The notes: generated by a model from the sequence alone, not told the origin. DNA of 64,000 nt from Micromonospora sp. WMMD812 (GCF_027497215.1 NZ_CP114904.1:1054001-1118000), one strand, 5' to 3'. Counted from the stretch's first letter, positions 33,832 through 42,656 are shown. Numbers and translations: made by a program.

Positions 33832-34605
33832 ATGGACACCGCCCACCCCACCTGGCAGCCGCCCGCGATCTGGCGCGGCGCCCAACTGCTCGCCCGCGCC
33901 GTCGTCGGCGCCGTGGCCCGGCTCGAGGTCAGCGGGGACGTGCCCGAGGCGCTGCGCCGCGGGCCGCTGATCCTCGCCGCCAACCACATCAGCCCGTTCG
34001 ACCCGGTGGTGCTCACCGCCGCCTGCCGGACGCGCGGTGTCGCCCCCCGGATCATGGCCACCGGCGGGCTGTTCCGCGCTCCGGTGATCGGGGCCGCGAT
34101 GCGCCACGCCGGACACATCCGCGTCGAGCGGGGCACCGCCGCGGTCGGCCGGGCCCTCGACGACGCCGCCGCGGCCGTCGCGGCCGGCGCGGTGATCCTG
34201 GTCTACCCCGAGGGCCGCATCGGCCTGGACCCGGGCATGTGGCCCGAGCGGGGCAAGACCGGCGCGGCCCGGATCGCGTTCGCCTGCGGCGCCCCGCTGA
34301 TCCCGGTGGCGCAGTGGGGCTCGCACGAGGTCGTGCCGTACCGGGCGCCGAAGGGGTTGCTGCGGGGGCTCGCCCGCTCGCTGGTGCGCCGCCCGGTGAT
34401 CCGGGTGCACTTCGGCGACCCCGTCGACCTCGGCGGGGTGAGCCCCGACACGCCCGGCGCCGCCCGCCGGGCCACCGACCGGATCACCGACGCGATCACC
34501 GCGACACTGGTCCCCCTGCGCCCCGACGAGCCCGACCGACCCCGGCACGTCGACCCGGGCCGGCCCGCGGACACCAGCCGCTCGCACCGCCGCCGCCCGG
34601 CCTGA
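33832..34605 (+). CDS. 1-acyl-sn-glycerol-3-phosphate acyltransferase (PlsC-like)
   Basis: A 257-aa lysophosphatidic-acid acyltransferase-fold protein. Motif I NHISPFD (about 50-56; NHxxxxD), the FRAPVIGAAMRHAGHI region, motif III YPEGRIG and motif IV PLIPVAQWG are all present. It transfers an acyl chain to lysophosphatidate in membrane phospholipid synthesis. The C-terminal 35 residues are Arg/Pro/Asp-rich and likely disordered. The next gene on the strand is a glycerophosphodiesterase, also in lipid metabolism. Confidence 0.9.
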   Translation: MDTAHPTWQPPAIWRGAQLLARAVVGAVARLEVSGDVPEALRRGPLILAANHISPFDPVVLTAACRTRGVAPRIMATGGLFRAPVIGAAMRHAGHIRVERGTAAVGRALDDAAAAVAAGAVILVYPEGRIGLDPGMWPERGKTGAARIAFACGAPLIPVAQWGSHEVVPYRAPKGLLRGLARSLVRRPVIRVHFGDPVDLGGVSPDTPGAARRATDRITDAITATLVPLRPDEPDRPRHVDPGRPADTSRSHRRRPA

Positions 34606-34753
34606 TCCACCCTCCCGGCCGCGCCGGGCGGACAGCACGCGCCGGCCTGATCGTCCCAGTCAGCGCACCGGGCGGACAGCACACGTCGGAACGTCCCCGA
34701 ACGGCGGTCGGCCGGTCACCCGGCGGACACCGGCGGCATGCATACTGCGCTGC

Positions 34754-35521
34754 GTGCTGACCGCCCACCCGTACCTCGACGCGCCCGCCCCGCTGGCCTT
34801 CGCCCACCGGGGCGGCGCCGCCGACGGTGACGAGAACACCGCTGAGGCGTTCGCCCGCGCGGTCGCGCTCGGCTACCGGTACGTCGAGACCGACGTGCAC
34901 GCCACCGCCGACGGGGTGAGCGTCGTCTTCCACGACGCCACGCTGCGCCGGGTCACCGGCGAGCCGGGCCGCATCGCCGACCTGCGCTGGGCCGACCTCG
35001 CGTCGGTGCGCGTCGGCGGCGCCGCCGTGGTGCCCCGCCTCGACGAGGTGCTGACCGCCTGGCCGGAGGTGCGGTTCAACATCGACGTGAAGTCCGACCG
35101 GGGCGTCGAACCGGCCGTGGCCACCGTCGCCCGGGCCGGCGCGAACGACCGGGTGCTGCTCGCCTCGTTCAGCGACGCCCGGCTGGTCCGGCTGCGGGCG
35201 CTCACCGAGGGCCGGGTGGCCACCTCGCTGGGCATGCGCGGGGTGGCCCGGCTGCGGATGGCCTCCCTGACCGGGCGCGCGTTGCGGCTTCCGCCGTCCG
35301 TGGTGGCCGCCCAGGTGCCGGTCCGCTACGGGCGGGTACCGGTGGTCGACCGCCGGCTCCTGTCCTACGCGCACGCGCTCGGCCTCCAGGTGCACGTCTG
35401 GACGATCGACGAACCCACCGAAATGCACGACTTACTTGATCTTGGCGTGGATGGCATCATGACCGATCACGTCGGCGTGCTGCGCGACGTCTACCGCAGC
35501 CGCGGCCACTGGGCCGCCTGA
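34754..35521 (+). CDS. Glycerophosphodiester phosphodiesterase
   Basis: A 255-aa GDPD. The catalytic set is FAHRGG (His16-Arg), ENT with Glu, ETDVHATADG (Glu/Asp metal ligands) and VFHD (second His). The C-terminal part has VHVWTID and LGVDGIMTDHV, typical of the family. It hydrolyses deacylated phospholipids to glycerol-3-phosphate. No signal peptide. GTG 34754. A 15-bp direct repeat (CCGGGCGGACAGCAC at 34624-34638 and 34668-34682) lies upstream, with no known role. Confidence 0.92.
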   Translation: MLTAHPYLDAPAPLAFAHRGGAADGDENTAEAFARAVALGYRYVETDVHATADGVSVVFHDATLRRVTGEPGRIADLRWADLASVRVGGAAVVPRLDEVLTAWPEVRFNIDVKSDRGVEPAVATVARAGANDRVLLASFSDARLVRLRALTEGRVATSLGMRGVARLRMASLTGRALRLPPSVVAAQVPVRYGRVPVVDRRLLSYAHALGLQVHVWTIDEPTEMHDLLDLGVDGIMTDHVGVLRDVYRSRGHWAA

Positions 35522-35540
35522 GCCCGCCAAGAGGACCCCG

Positions 35541-36935
35541 ATGGCCGAGACCGTGACCCCCGCGGTGCAGGACAACCCCCCACCCCCGGCGAGCACCCGC
35601 CGGGAACGCACCGGCTGGTACGTCTACGACTGGGCCAACTCGGCCTTCCAGACCACGGTGATCACCGTGTTCCTCGGGCCGTTCCTCACCACGGTCACCG
35701 AGCTCGCCGCCGGCTGCGAGCTCGGCGCGGACTCCTGCGACGGCTACGTGCACCCGCTCGGCATCCGGGTCGCCGCCGGGTCCTACTACCCGTACCTCAT
35801 CTCGCTGTCGGTGTTCCTCACCGTGTTCGTGCTGCCGGTCGTCGGCGCCATCGCCGACCGGACGGCGCACAAGAAGCGGCTGCTCGCCGGCGCGGCGTTC
35901 ACCGGCGCCGGCGCGACCATCGCGATGGCGTTCGTCACCGGCGACCGCTACCTGCTCGGCGGCGCGCTCTTCCTGGTCGCCAACATCAGCTTCGGCGCCG
36001 CGATCGTCGTCTACAACTCGTTCCTGCCGCAGCTCGGCGGCCCCGACGAACGCGACGGCATCTCCAGCCGCGGCTGGGCGCTGGGCTACCTCGGCGGCGG
36101 CCTGCTGCTGGCGCTCAACCTCGTCGCGGTCACCATGTTCAGCGAGGAGGGCAACCCGCAGCGCACCCTGGACCTGGCCCGCTGGTCGATCGTCTCCGCC
36201 GGTGTCTGGTGGGCGGTGTTCACCCTGGTGCCGCTGCGCTGGCTGCGCGAACACCCCACCGCCGCGGCCCTGGCCGGCGGCGGCAACGTGCTCACCGACG
36301 GGTTCAAGCAACTCGGCCGTACGCTGCGCGAGATCAAGGCGTACCCGCTGACGTTGTTCTTCCTGCTCGCCTTCCTGGTCTACAACGACGGCATCCAGAC
36401 CGTCATCACTCTGGCCAGCCAGTACGGCACGGAGGAGCTGCGGCTGGAGCAGAGCACCCTGATCGTCACCATCCTGCTGGTGCAGTTCCTCGCCTTCGGT
36501 GGCGCGCTGTCGCTCGGCGCGCTCGCCCGGCGCATCGGCGCGTGGAAGACGGTGCTGCTCAGCCTGGTGCTCTGGACCGGTGTGATCATCGCTGCGTTCC
36601 GGCTGCCCGCCGAGGCGCCGCTGCCGTTCATGGTGCTGGGCGCCGCGATCGGGCTGGTCCTCGGCGGCAGCCAGGCGCTGAGCCGGTCGCTGTTCAGCCA
36701 GCTGATCCCCGCCGGCAAGGAGGGCGAGTACTACGGCTTCTACGAGATCAGCGACAAGGGCACCAGCTGGCTCGGCCCGCTCGCGTTCGGCCTGGTCTTC
36801 CAGCTCACCTCGTCGTACCGGGTGGGCCTGGTCTCGCTGCTGATCTTCTTCGTGGTCGGGTTCCTGCTGCTGCTGGCCGTCCCGATCCGCCGGGCCATCG
36901 TCGCGGCCGGAAACACGCCACCGCGGGTGCTCTGA
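35541..36935 (+). CDS. MFS transporter, UMF1/Atg22-like family
   Basis: A 464-aa membrane protein with about 12 TM helices. The signature YVYDWANSAFQTTV at residues 28-41 and the loop with DRTAHKKRLL identify the UMF1 (Atg22-like) group. A cysteine-bearing external loop (GCELGADSC) follows the first helix. Some relatives export amino acids or peptides; here the substrate is unknown. It begins 19 bp after the GDPD gene, so the two are probably co-transcribed. Confidence 0.9.
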   Translation: MAETVTPAVQDNPPPPASTRRERTGWYVYDWANSAFQTTVITVFLGPFLTTVTELAAGCELGADSCDGYVHPLGIRVAAGSYYPYLISLSVFLTVFVLPVVGAIADRTAHKKRLLAGAAFTGAGATIAMAFVTGDRYLLGGALFLVANISFGAAIVVYNSFLPQLGGPDERDGISSRGWALGYLGGGLLLALNLVAVTMFSEEGNPQRTLDLARWSIVSAGVWWAVFTLVPLRWLREHPTAAALAGGGNVLTDGFKQLGRTLREIKAYPLTLFFLLAFLVYNDGIQTVITLASQYGTEELRLEQSTLIVTILLVQFLAFGGALSLGALARRIGAWKTVLLSLVLWTGVIIAAFRLPAEAPLPFMVLGAAIGLVLGGSQALSRSLFSQLIPAGKEGEYYGFYEISDKGTSWLGPLAFGLVFQLTSSYRVGLVSLLIFFVVGFLLLLAVPIRRAIVAAGNTPPRVL

Positions 36936-37008
36936 CCCGCTGCCGCCGCCGACCGGCCGGGATCCGCCGACCGGATCCGGGCCGGTCGATGGGCTAGGCT
37001 GCCCGACC

Positions 37009-37725
37009 GTGACCGACGACGCCGCTGCCGCTCCCACCTGCCTGGCCCGCCCCTTCGGGGGACCGGACGACTCCCCGGACGGGTGCGCCGCCGCGCGCGG
37101 GCTGCACGGGCGGCCGCTGCACGCCGCCGCGCTGAAGTTCTTCTGGGGGCCCATGGACTGCGGGAAGTCCACGATGGCCCTGCAGATGAACTACAACCAC
37201 GCCCGGCAGGGGCGCCGCGGGCTGGTCACCACGCGCATCGACCGGTCCCTCGGCCCGCAGGTCACCACCCGCATCGGCCTGGCACACACCGCGGTCGAGG
37301 TCACCGACGACCTCGACCTGCGGGCGCTGGTGCGCGGCCGGTGGGCCGAGGGCGAACGCGTCGACTACCTGATCTGCGACGAGGCCAGCTTCTACAGCGT
37401 GGAACACGTCGAGCAGATGGCCGAGCTGGTCGACAGCTACGACGTGGACGTGTACGCGTTCGGGCTGGCCACCGACTTCCGGTCCTGCCTGTTCCCCGCG
37501 GCCCAGCGGCTGTTCGAGCTGGCCGACGAGGTGGCCCGCATCCAGGTCGAGGTGCTCTGCTGGTGCGGCCGGGAAGGGCTGCTCAACGCCCGCGTGGTCG
37601 ACGGCCGGGTGGCCCGCGAGGGCGCACAGGTCGTCATCGGCGACACGATGGACTCCGCCGAAGTGCGCTACCAGGTGCTGTGCCGGCGGCACTACCGCAG
37701 CGGCGACCTCGGCCCGCGCTCCTGA
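37009..37725 (+). CDS. tdk: Thymidine kinase (type II)
   Basis: A 238-aa ATP-dependent kinase for thymidine salvage. P-loop GPMDCGKST (about 47-55), Walker B-like LICDEASFYS, and the C-terminal zinc-site cysteines (CWCGREG and CRRHY) are present; the usual lasso Tyr region is replaced by AEVRYQ. The 40-residue N-terminal extension before LKFFWGPMD is unusual and Ala/Gly-rich, with no good ribosome site at GTG 37009, so the true start could lie downstream. It converges with the minus-strand ORF 37692-37865. Confidence 0.9.
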   Translation: MTDDAAAAPTCLARPFGGPDDSPDGCAAARGLHGRPLHAAALKFFWGPMDCGKSTMALQMNYNHARQGRRGLVTTRIDRSLGPQVTTRIGLAHTAVEVTDDLDLRALVRGRWAEGERVDYLICDEASFYSVEHVEQMAELVDSYDVDVYAFGLATDFRSCLFPAAQRLFELADEVARIQVEVLCWCGREGLLNARVVDGRVAREGAQVVIGDTMDSAEVRYQVLCRRHYRSGDLGPRS

Positions 37726-37865
37726 GCCGACCACCGCGCCGTCCGCTCCGCCACGATCACGCCGACGTACGCCGCGGCGAAGAGCAGGCCGTTGCCGGCG
37801 TACGGTCCGCTCCACGCCCCGGTGCTGGCGCAGCAGCTCCGGGTGAGCCGGCCGGCCAGGCTCAA
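37692..37865 (-). CDS. Possible 57-aa membrane peptide coupled to the upstream gene
   Basis: A 57-codon frame starting at TTG 37865 whose TTG overlaps the TGA of the upstream gene (TTGA, 37862-37865), suggesting translational coupling. It has a hydrophobic stretch GLLFAAAYVGVIVAERTA (about 29-46), two adjacent cysteines (SCCAS) and a basic C-terminus. The last 34 bases run antisense to the end of the thymidine kinase gene. I know of no family for it. Confidence 0.42.
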   Translation of the reverse strand: MSLAGRLTRSCCASTGAWSGPYAGNGLLFAAAYVGVIVAERTARWSAQERGPRSPLR

Positions 37866-38320
37866 AACGGATCACCGCAGACCCGCCAGTGGCCACCCTC
37901 CCGTACCACCGGCAGCTTGCGTTCCTCCGTGGTGCCGCTGTCGCGGGTCAGCTTGACGGTCACCGTGCCGTGCGGACGTCCGCCGCGGGTCGTCACCGAC
38001 ACGTCCACGATCTCGTAGTCGCGGACCATCGGCGGGGTCCGCACCCAGCTGGTGAACCCCACCTCGCTCCACTTGCCGCGGGCCTCCTCGCAGAGCCGTT
38101 CGTACGCGCCGTCGGTGTCCCCGACCGTCACCGAGCGCAGGAACTCGTCGCTGGTCTCCCGCACCGGGCCGGCGGCCTGGGTGACCACCTGGAGGTTCCA
38201 CACGCCCAGCCCGGCCACGCCGACGCAGCACAGCGCCACCCCGACCCCGGCGAACACCAGCCCGGTCCGCATCGGGCGGCGGGGCCGCACCGGCCCGCTC
38301 CACGACTGCCCAGCCCTCAC
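37862..38320 (-). CDS. Membrane-anchored protein with NTF2-like extracellular domain
   Basis: A 152-aa protein. A TM helix at about 20-40 (TGLVFAGVGVALCCVGVAGLG, split) is followed by an outside domain with VRETSDEFLRSVTVGDTDGAYERL, then WVRTPPMVRDYEIVDVSV and a final VCGDPF with Cys. This resembles small actinobacterial DUF4878/SnoaL-like lipoproteins with an NTF2-type fold. GTG 38320 is at the edge of a 12-bp inverted repeat shared with the divergent acyl-CoA dehydrogenase gene. A 57-aa ORF overlaps its stop. Confidence 0.75.
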   Translation of the reverse strand: MRAGQSWSGPVRPRRPMRTGLVFAGVGVALCCVGVAGLGVWNLQVVTQAAGPVRETSDEFLRSVTVGDTDGAYERLCEEARGKWSEVGFTSWVRTPPMVRDYEIVDVSVTTRGGRPHGTVTVKLTRDSGTTEERKLPVVREGGHWRVCGDPF

Positions 38321-38390
38321 GATCCGACGGTAGGCAAACGGGCCGGTCCGCGGGCGGCAAACGGCTCTGTCGCCGGTGCCGTCGGATCGT
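38319..38390. promoter_or_regulatory. Paired 12-bp inverted repeats in a divergent promoter
   Basis: ACGATCCGACGG (38319-38330) and its complement CCGTCGGATCGT (38379-38390) are perfect and flank the divergent promoter region. GGCAAACGG occurs twice between them (38333-38341 and 38356-38364). The arrangement suggests a regulator binding two half-sites to loop or control both the membrane-anchored protein gene and the acyl-CoA dehydrogenase gene. Confidence 0.5.
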
Positions 38391-38437
38391 CTACCGTCGG
38401 GCGCACCACCCCCGAGCACGTGCCCAGGAGCTGACCG

Positions 38438-40141
38438 ATGACCCGCTACGTGCAGCCCGTACCCGCCCCCGACGACCCGTACGCCGGTGACGCGCTGCTG
38501 CGCTCCTGGCTGGAGCGGCAGCTCGGCGCCGCCGGGCACGCCGCCGCGAAGGACCGGCTGGCCGACCTCGCCGCCGACGTGGTCGGGCCGCTGCGCGCCG
38601 CGCACGCCGACGCCGAGGCGCACCCGCCCACCCTGGTCCGGTACGACCCGTGGGGAGCCCGTGTCGACCGGGTCGACACCTCCGCCGGTTGGCAGGCCCA
38701 ACGCGCCGCCGCCGCGCGGCATGCCGTGGTCGCCCTGCCCTACCTGGAGTCGGCGCGCGGCACGTGGGGCGCCGCCGCCCGGGTCGTCCAGCACGCCCTG
38801 CTGCACCTGTACGGGCCGGAGTCGGCGACCTTCTCCTGCCCGGTGGCGATGGCCGACGGGGCGGCGGCGCTGCTCAACCTGCCCGAGGTCGACCCGGCCG
38901 TGCGCGACGCCTGGCTGCCGCGGCTGATCTCCACCGACCCGGACACCGCGATCACCAGCGGTCAGTGGATGACCGAGTCGCAGGGCGGCTCCGACCTGGC
39001 CCGGTCCACCACCATCGGCCGCCCCGCCGCCGACGGCTCCTGGCGGCTCACCGGCGAGAAGTGGTTCTGTTCGGCCGCGGACGCGGCGATGGCGGTCGCG
39101 CTGGCCCGGCCCGAGGGCGCCGGGCGGGGCAGCCGGGTGCTCGCCCCGTTCCTGGTGCCCCGCTACGCCGCCGACTCGCCCCTCGCCGGCGGCGCCGCGC
39201 CGGACGCGCCCGCGCCGGGCGTCACCGTGCACCGGCTCAAGGACAAGCTCGGCACCCGGGCGCTGCCCACCGCCGAGATCGGGCTGCGCGACGCGTACGC
39301 GCTGCCGCTGGGCGACCCGGCCGACCCCGGCCTGGTGCGGGCGATGACCCTGGTGGTGGTGACCCGCGTGCACAACGCCGCTGCGGCCGCCGGCGGGATG
39401 CGCCGTGGGCTGGCCTACGCCCGGGCGTACGCCACCGCGCGCCACGTCGCCGGCGGGGCGCTGGCCACGTCCCCGCTGCACCGGGCCACCCTCGGCACGC
39501 TCGCCGTCGACGCGGCCGGCGCGTTCGTGCTCGCCGGGCACGCGTTCGCGCTGCTCGGCCGGGTCGAGGTGGGCGCCGACCCGTTCGCCGCCGCCGAGCT
39601 GCGCATCGTGGCGCCGCTGGCGAAGCTGGCCACCGGCCGGCTCGCGGTCAGCTCCGCCAGCGAGTACGTGGAGAGCTTCGGCGGCGCCGGCTACGTGGAG
39701 GACACCGGCGTGCCCCGGCTGCTGCGCGACGCCCAGGTGCTGCCCATCTGGGAGGGCACCACCAACGTGCTCGCAATGGACGTGCTGCGGGCGGTCACCC
39801 GCGAGGACGCGGGCCCGCCGCTGCTGCGCCGGCTGGCCGGCGCCGTCGACCTGGCCCGGCCGCTCTCCCCTGCGCTCGCCGACACGCTGGCCGCCGTCAC
39901 CGGCGAGCTGCGCGACACCCTCGCCGAGGTCGCCGTCGACCCGCAGTCCGTCCGGGTCGTCGCCGGGGCGCGCGGGCTGGCCCTGCGCCTGGCGCACGCG
40001 CTGACCGCCGCCCTGCTGGTGGAGCACGCGTCGTGGGGCGACGAGCAGGCCGAACTGGCCGCCCGGCTGTGGGCCCGGCGATGGCTGCGCCGCGAGGAGA
40101 TCGCCGAGGACGCCCACCATCACCTGGACCTGCTCTGCTGA
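38438..40141 (+). CDS. Acyl-CoA dehydrogenase family protein
   Basis: A 567-aa flavoprotein that introduces a 2,3 double bond in acyl-CoA. Signatures are TSGQWMTESQGGSDLA (about 170-185) and the C-terminal part with ASEYVESFGGAGYVEDTG and LPIWEGTTNVLAMDV, in which Glu of the WEGT region is the expected catalytic base zone of this subgroup. At 567 residues it is longer than typical (380) and fits the FadE/AidB-like larger class. AGGAG precedes ATG 38438. Confidence 0.92.
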   Translation: MTRYVQPVPAPDDPYAGDALLRSWLERQLGAAGHAAAKDRLADLAADVVGPLRAAHADAEAHPPTLVRYDPWGARVDRVDTSAGWQAQRAAAARHAVVALPYLESARGTWGAAARVVQHALLHLYGPESATFSCPVAMADGAAALLNLPEVDPAVRDAWLPRLISTDPDTAITSGQWMTESQGGSDLARSTTIGRPAADGSWRLTGEKWFCSAADAAMAVALARPEGAGRGSRVLAPFLVPRYAADSPLAGGAAPDAPAPGVTVHRLKDKLGTRALPTAEIGLRDAYALPLGDPADPGLVRAMTLVVVTRVHNAAAAAGGMRRGLAYARAYATARHVAGGALATSPLHRATLGTLAVDAAGAFVLAGHAFALLGRVEVGADPFAAAELRIVAPLAKLATGRLAVSSASEYVESFGGAGYVEDTGVPRLLRDAQVLPIWEGTTNVLAMDVLRAVTREDAGPPLLRRLAGAVDLARPLSPALADTLAAVTGELRDTLAEVAVDPQSVRVVAGARGLALRLAHALTAALLVEHASWGDEQAELAARLWARRWLRREEIAEDAHHHLDLLC

Positions 40142-40190
40142 CCCTGGAGCGGGCAGGTCGGCGCGGAACGAGCCGAGGCGGGCGGAGCCG

Positions 40191-41363
40191 GTGGAGACGC
40201 TGATCGAGTTGGGCGCCGAGCGGGGCGCACCCGAGCCGGACCGGCCGGCGCCGCCGGTGGCCGGTCGCGGGTGGCGGGTCGCGGCGCTGCTGCTGGTGTG
40301 CGCGCTGCTGGCCGGGGCCGCCCCGCCGGCCCGGTTGGCGACGCTGTCCGGGCCGGTGCTGCCGGAGCGGGCGGTGCTGCTGGGCGCGGGCCCGCTGCTG
40401 CTGGTCGCCGATCCCGGCGCGGCCCCGCCGACGCTGTCCGCGTACGACCCGGCGGCCCCGGAACGGGCACGCTGGCGGGTGGACCTGCCGCCGGCCGCCG
40501 GCTGGTCCGCCGAGCCGGCCGGCGACCTGGTGCTGGTCACCGAGCGGGACCCGGTGCGCCGGGTGGTGGCCACCACGGCCCGCACCGCCCGCACCGGCGA
40601 GCGGCGCTGGCGGCGACCCGACCGGGTGTACGCGGCCGGGGACGGCGCCGTCGCGGTGACCGAGGTCCGCAGCGTGGCCGACCCGGGCCGGCGCATCGAG
40701 GGCGCGGTGCACGGCGTGGATCCGGCCACCGGGGCGACGCGCTGGACGGTGGCGCTGCCGTCCACCGCCGTGCTGACGGTGCTGCCCGGCGCGCCGGCCC
40801 GGGTGCTCGTGCTGCGCGACGACGGCGTCGCCCGGGTGTACGACGTCGGCGACGGCACGGTACGCGGCGAGGGGCGGCTGCCGCCGGCGGACTACGCCCC
40901 GGACAACCCGCAGGTGGTCGGTGACCGCCTGGTGCTGCGCCACCCCACGGCCCGGGGCGCCGAGCTCATCGGATACGACCTGCCGGCGTTGACCGTGCGC
41001 TGGCGGGTGCCGCTCGCCGACGGCGACGTGACGATCCGGGGCTGCGCGGGCCTGCTCTGCGGCCAGGACGCGCGGGACCGGTGGGCGTTGACCCCCGCCA
41101 CGGGCGACCGGGCGTGGACCTGGTCGGGCGGGGCACAGTGGCGCGCCGTCCCGGGCGGGCGCGGCGGCCCGCAGGTGCTGCTGCGCGCGGCGCAGGACGG
41201 CCGGCGCAACCTGGTCGCCACCGTCGGCCGGGACGGGCCCCGGGTGGCCGGAGTGCTGCCGACGGGCACCCGGGACTGCCGCGCGGTGTCCGGCGCGCTG
41301 GCCTGCCGGGACAGCGCCGGTCGGCTCACCGTGTGGCCCGGCCGACCGGCCGCGGGTACCTGA
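40191..41363 (+). CDS. Membrane-anchored PQQ-repeat (beta-propeller) protein
   Basis: A 390-aa protein. One N-terminal TM helix (about 29-47, GWRVAALLLVCALLAGAAP) is followed by PQQ/WD-like propeller repeats outside the membrane: units with GATRWTVALPS, TGERRWRRP, LTVRWRVPL and TGDRAWTW recur about every 40-50 residues. Four Cys in the last third may pair. There are no catalytic residues for a quinoprotein dehydrogenase, so a scaffold or binding role is likely. GTG 40191, 49 bp after the acyl-CoA dehydrogenase gene. Confidence 0.8.
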   Translation: METLIELGAERGAPEPDRPAPPVAGRGWRVAALLLVCALLAGAAPPARLATLSGPVLPERAVLLGAGPLLLVADPGAAPPTLSAYDPAAPERARWRVDLPPAAGWSAEPAGDLVLVTERDPVRRVVATTARTARTGERRWRRPDRVYAAGDGAVAVTEVRSVADPGRRIEGAVHGVDPATGATRWTVALPSTAVLTVLPGAPARVLVLRDDGVARVYDVGDGTVRGEGRLPPADYAPDNPQVVGDRLVLRHPTARGAELIGYDLPALTVRWRVPLADGDVTIRGCAGLLCGQDARDRWALTPATGDRAWTWSGGAQWRAVPGGRGGPQVLLRAAQDGRRNLVATVGRDGPRVAGVLPTGTRDCRAVSGALACRDSAGRLTVWPGRPAAGT

Positions 41364-41381
41364 CAGGAGATGGCAGGTACC
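41355..41381. repeat. Hairpin overlapping the stop of the PQQ-repeat gene
   Basis: GGTACCTG (41355-41362) and CAGGTACC (41374-41381) are perfect inverted copies around an 11-base loop that contains the end of the TGA stop. It lies 18 bp before the next start (41399). It may be an attenuator, mRNA processing site or operator; there is no T-run. Confidence 0.5.
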
Positions 41382-41398
41382 GGCGGGAGACTGCCGGC

Positions 41399-41770
41399 AT
41401 GACAGTCAACGCCGACCTCGCCATGGTCAACCTGGACAGTTCCGACCCCGCCGCGCACGCGGCCTTCTACCAGCGCGTCCTGGGTTGGGAGATCACCCAC
41501 AGCCAGCCCGAGTACGCGATGCTCAGCGGCGGTGGGGTCTCCCTCGGCTTCGGCCTGGTCGACGGCTACCGGCCGCCGTCCTGGCCCGACCCGGCCGCCG
41601 GGAAGCGCTACCACCTCGACCTGTACGTGGACGACCTCGCGCAGGCGGAGAAGGAGTTCGTCGCGGCCGGCGCCACGAGGCCGCAGTTCCAGCCCGGCGC
41701 CGAGCGGTGGGTGGTGCTCATCGACCCGATCGGCCAGCCGTTCTGCATCTGCCCCCGGGCGCAGGGCTGA
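41399..41770 (+). CDS. VOC-family (glyoxalase/bleomycin-resistance-like) protein
   Basis: A 123-aa single-domain VOC protein. The N-terminal half has MVNLDSSDPAAHAAFYQRVLGW and the second DLYVDDLAQAEKEFVAAGA, with a C-terminal IDPIGQPFCICP typical of actinobacterial VOC proteins. The conserved His/Glu metal-ligand positions are only partly recognisable. ATG 41399, which is close behind a hairpin and the PQQ-repeat gene. Its function (possibly binding a small toxic compound) is unknown. Confidence 0.86.
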   Translation: MTVNADLAMVNLDSSDPAAHAAFYQRVLGWEITHSQPEYAMLSGGGVSLGFGLVDGYRPPSWPDPAAGKRYHLDLYVDDLAQAEKEFVAAGATRPQFQPGAERWVVLIDPIGQPFCICPRAQG

Positions 41771-41777
41771 GCCCGGG

Positions 41778-42623
41778 TCAGCGCAGCGGGCCGCGGTCGA
41801 CCGCGGCCCGCATCGCCGCCGGCTCGCCGGCCGGGACGAACTCCAGCCACCAGGTCGCGCCGGCGTCGGCCACCTCGGCGACGTACGCGCGCTCCGCGCG
41901 CGTGTCGGGGCGGCGTCGCCGGCCGCCGATCGCCACGTCGAACGGCTCCCCGTCGGCGCGGGTCGCCGGCAGCGCGCGCACCAGCGCCGCCACCTCGTCC
42001 GGCGTGAAGTCGGCCCAGTCGTCGGTGTCGGTCAGCTTGTAGGGCACGATGCCGTCGCCGCGGGCCGCCCGGCGCAGCACCGCCCCGGCCTGCGCGCTGC
42101 CACCCACCCAGACCGGCACCCGGGGCCGCTGCACCGGCGGTGGCCGCAACGCCACCCCGTCGGCCCGGTAGTGCGCCCCGTGGTGCCGCACCGGCCCGCC
42201 GCCGAGCAGGCCGGTCAGCAGGTCGAGCCCCTCGTCGAGGCGGGCCGCCCGGGTCGGAAGGTCGGTCGGCTCGCCGAACGCCGCGAGCCCGCGGTCGCCC
42301 GGGTCACCCACTCCGACGGCGACGGTGGCCCGGCCGCCGGAGAGGTGGTCGAGGGTGAGCACCTCCCGGGCGAGCTTCGCCGGGCGCCGCCGCGGCAGCG
42401 GTGTGACCGTGGTGCCGAGCCGGACCCGGCCCGTCCGCCCCGCCACCGCGGCGAGCACCAGCCACGGGTCGTAGGTGGGGGGGTCGTCCCCGGCGTAGTG
42501 GACGAGGTAGTCCTCGAAGAACACCCCGTCCCAGCCGGCGCGTTCGGCCAGCTCGCCCAACTCGACCAGGGTGGACACCGCGACCGACGCGCCGCCGCAG
42601 CAGATCTCCAGTCCGTGTCTCAT
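41778..42623 (-). CDS. LLM-class flavin-dependent oxidoreductase
   Basis: A 281-aa luciferase-like monooxygenase. FMN/F420-binding TIM-barrel features are GWDGVFFEDYL, RVRLGTTVTPLPRRRPAKLAREVLTLDHLSGGR (about 68-100, split) and GVGVGDPGD, followed by PVWVGGSA in the second half. ATG 42623. It converges with the VOC gene (7 bp between stops). Whether the cofactor is FMN or F420 cannot be told from sequence alone. Confidence 0.88.
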   Translation of the reverse strand: MRHGLEICCGGASVAVSTLVELGELAERAGWDGVFFEDYLVHYAGDDPPTYDPWLVLAAVAGRTGRVRLGTTVTPLPRRRPAKLAREVLTLDHLSGGRATVAVGVGDPGDRGLAAFGEPTDLPTRAARLDEGLDLLTGLLGGGPVRHHGAHYRADGVALRPPPVQRPRVPVWVGGSAQAGAVLRRAARGDGIVPYKLTDTDDWADFTPDEVAALVRALPATRADGEPFDVAIGGRRRRPDTRAERAYVAEVADAGATWWLEFVPAGEPAAMRAAVDRGPLR

Positions 42624-42656
42624 GCCCGCACGGTACGACCGGGCTGTGACGTCCGC

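Noticed and set aside
37862..40858. 998-codon minus-strand frame
   Set aside because: Only its last 152 codons read as a real protein; the rest is a low-complexity shadow of the acyl-CoA dehydrogenase and PQQ-repeat genes. The start was set to GTG 38320.
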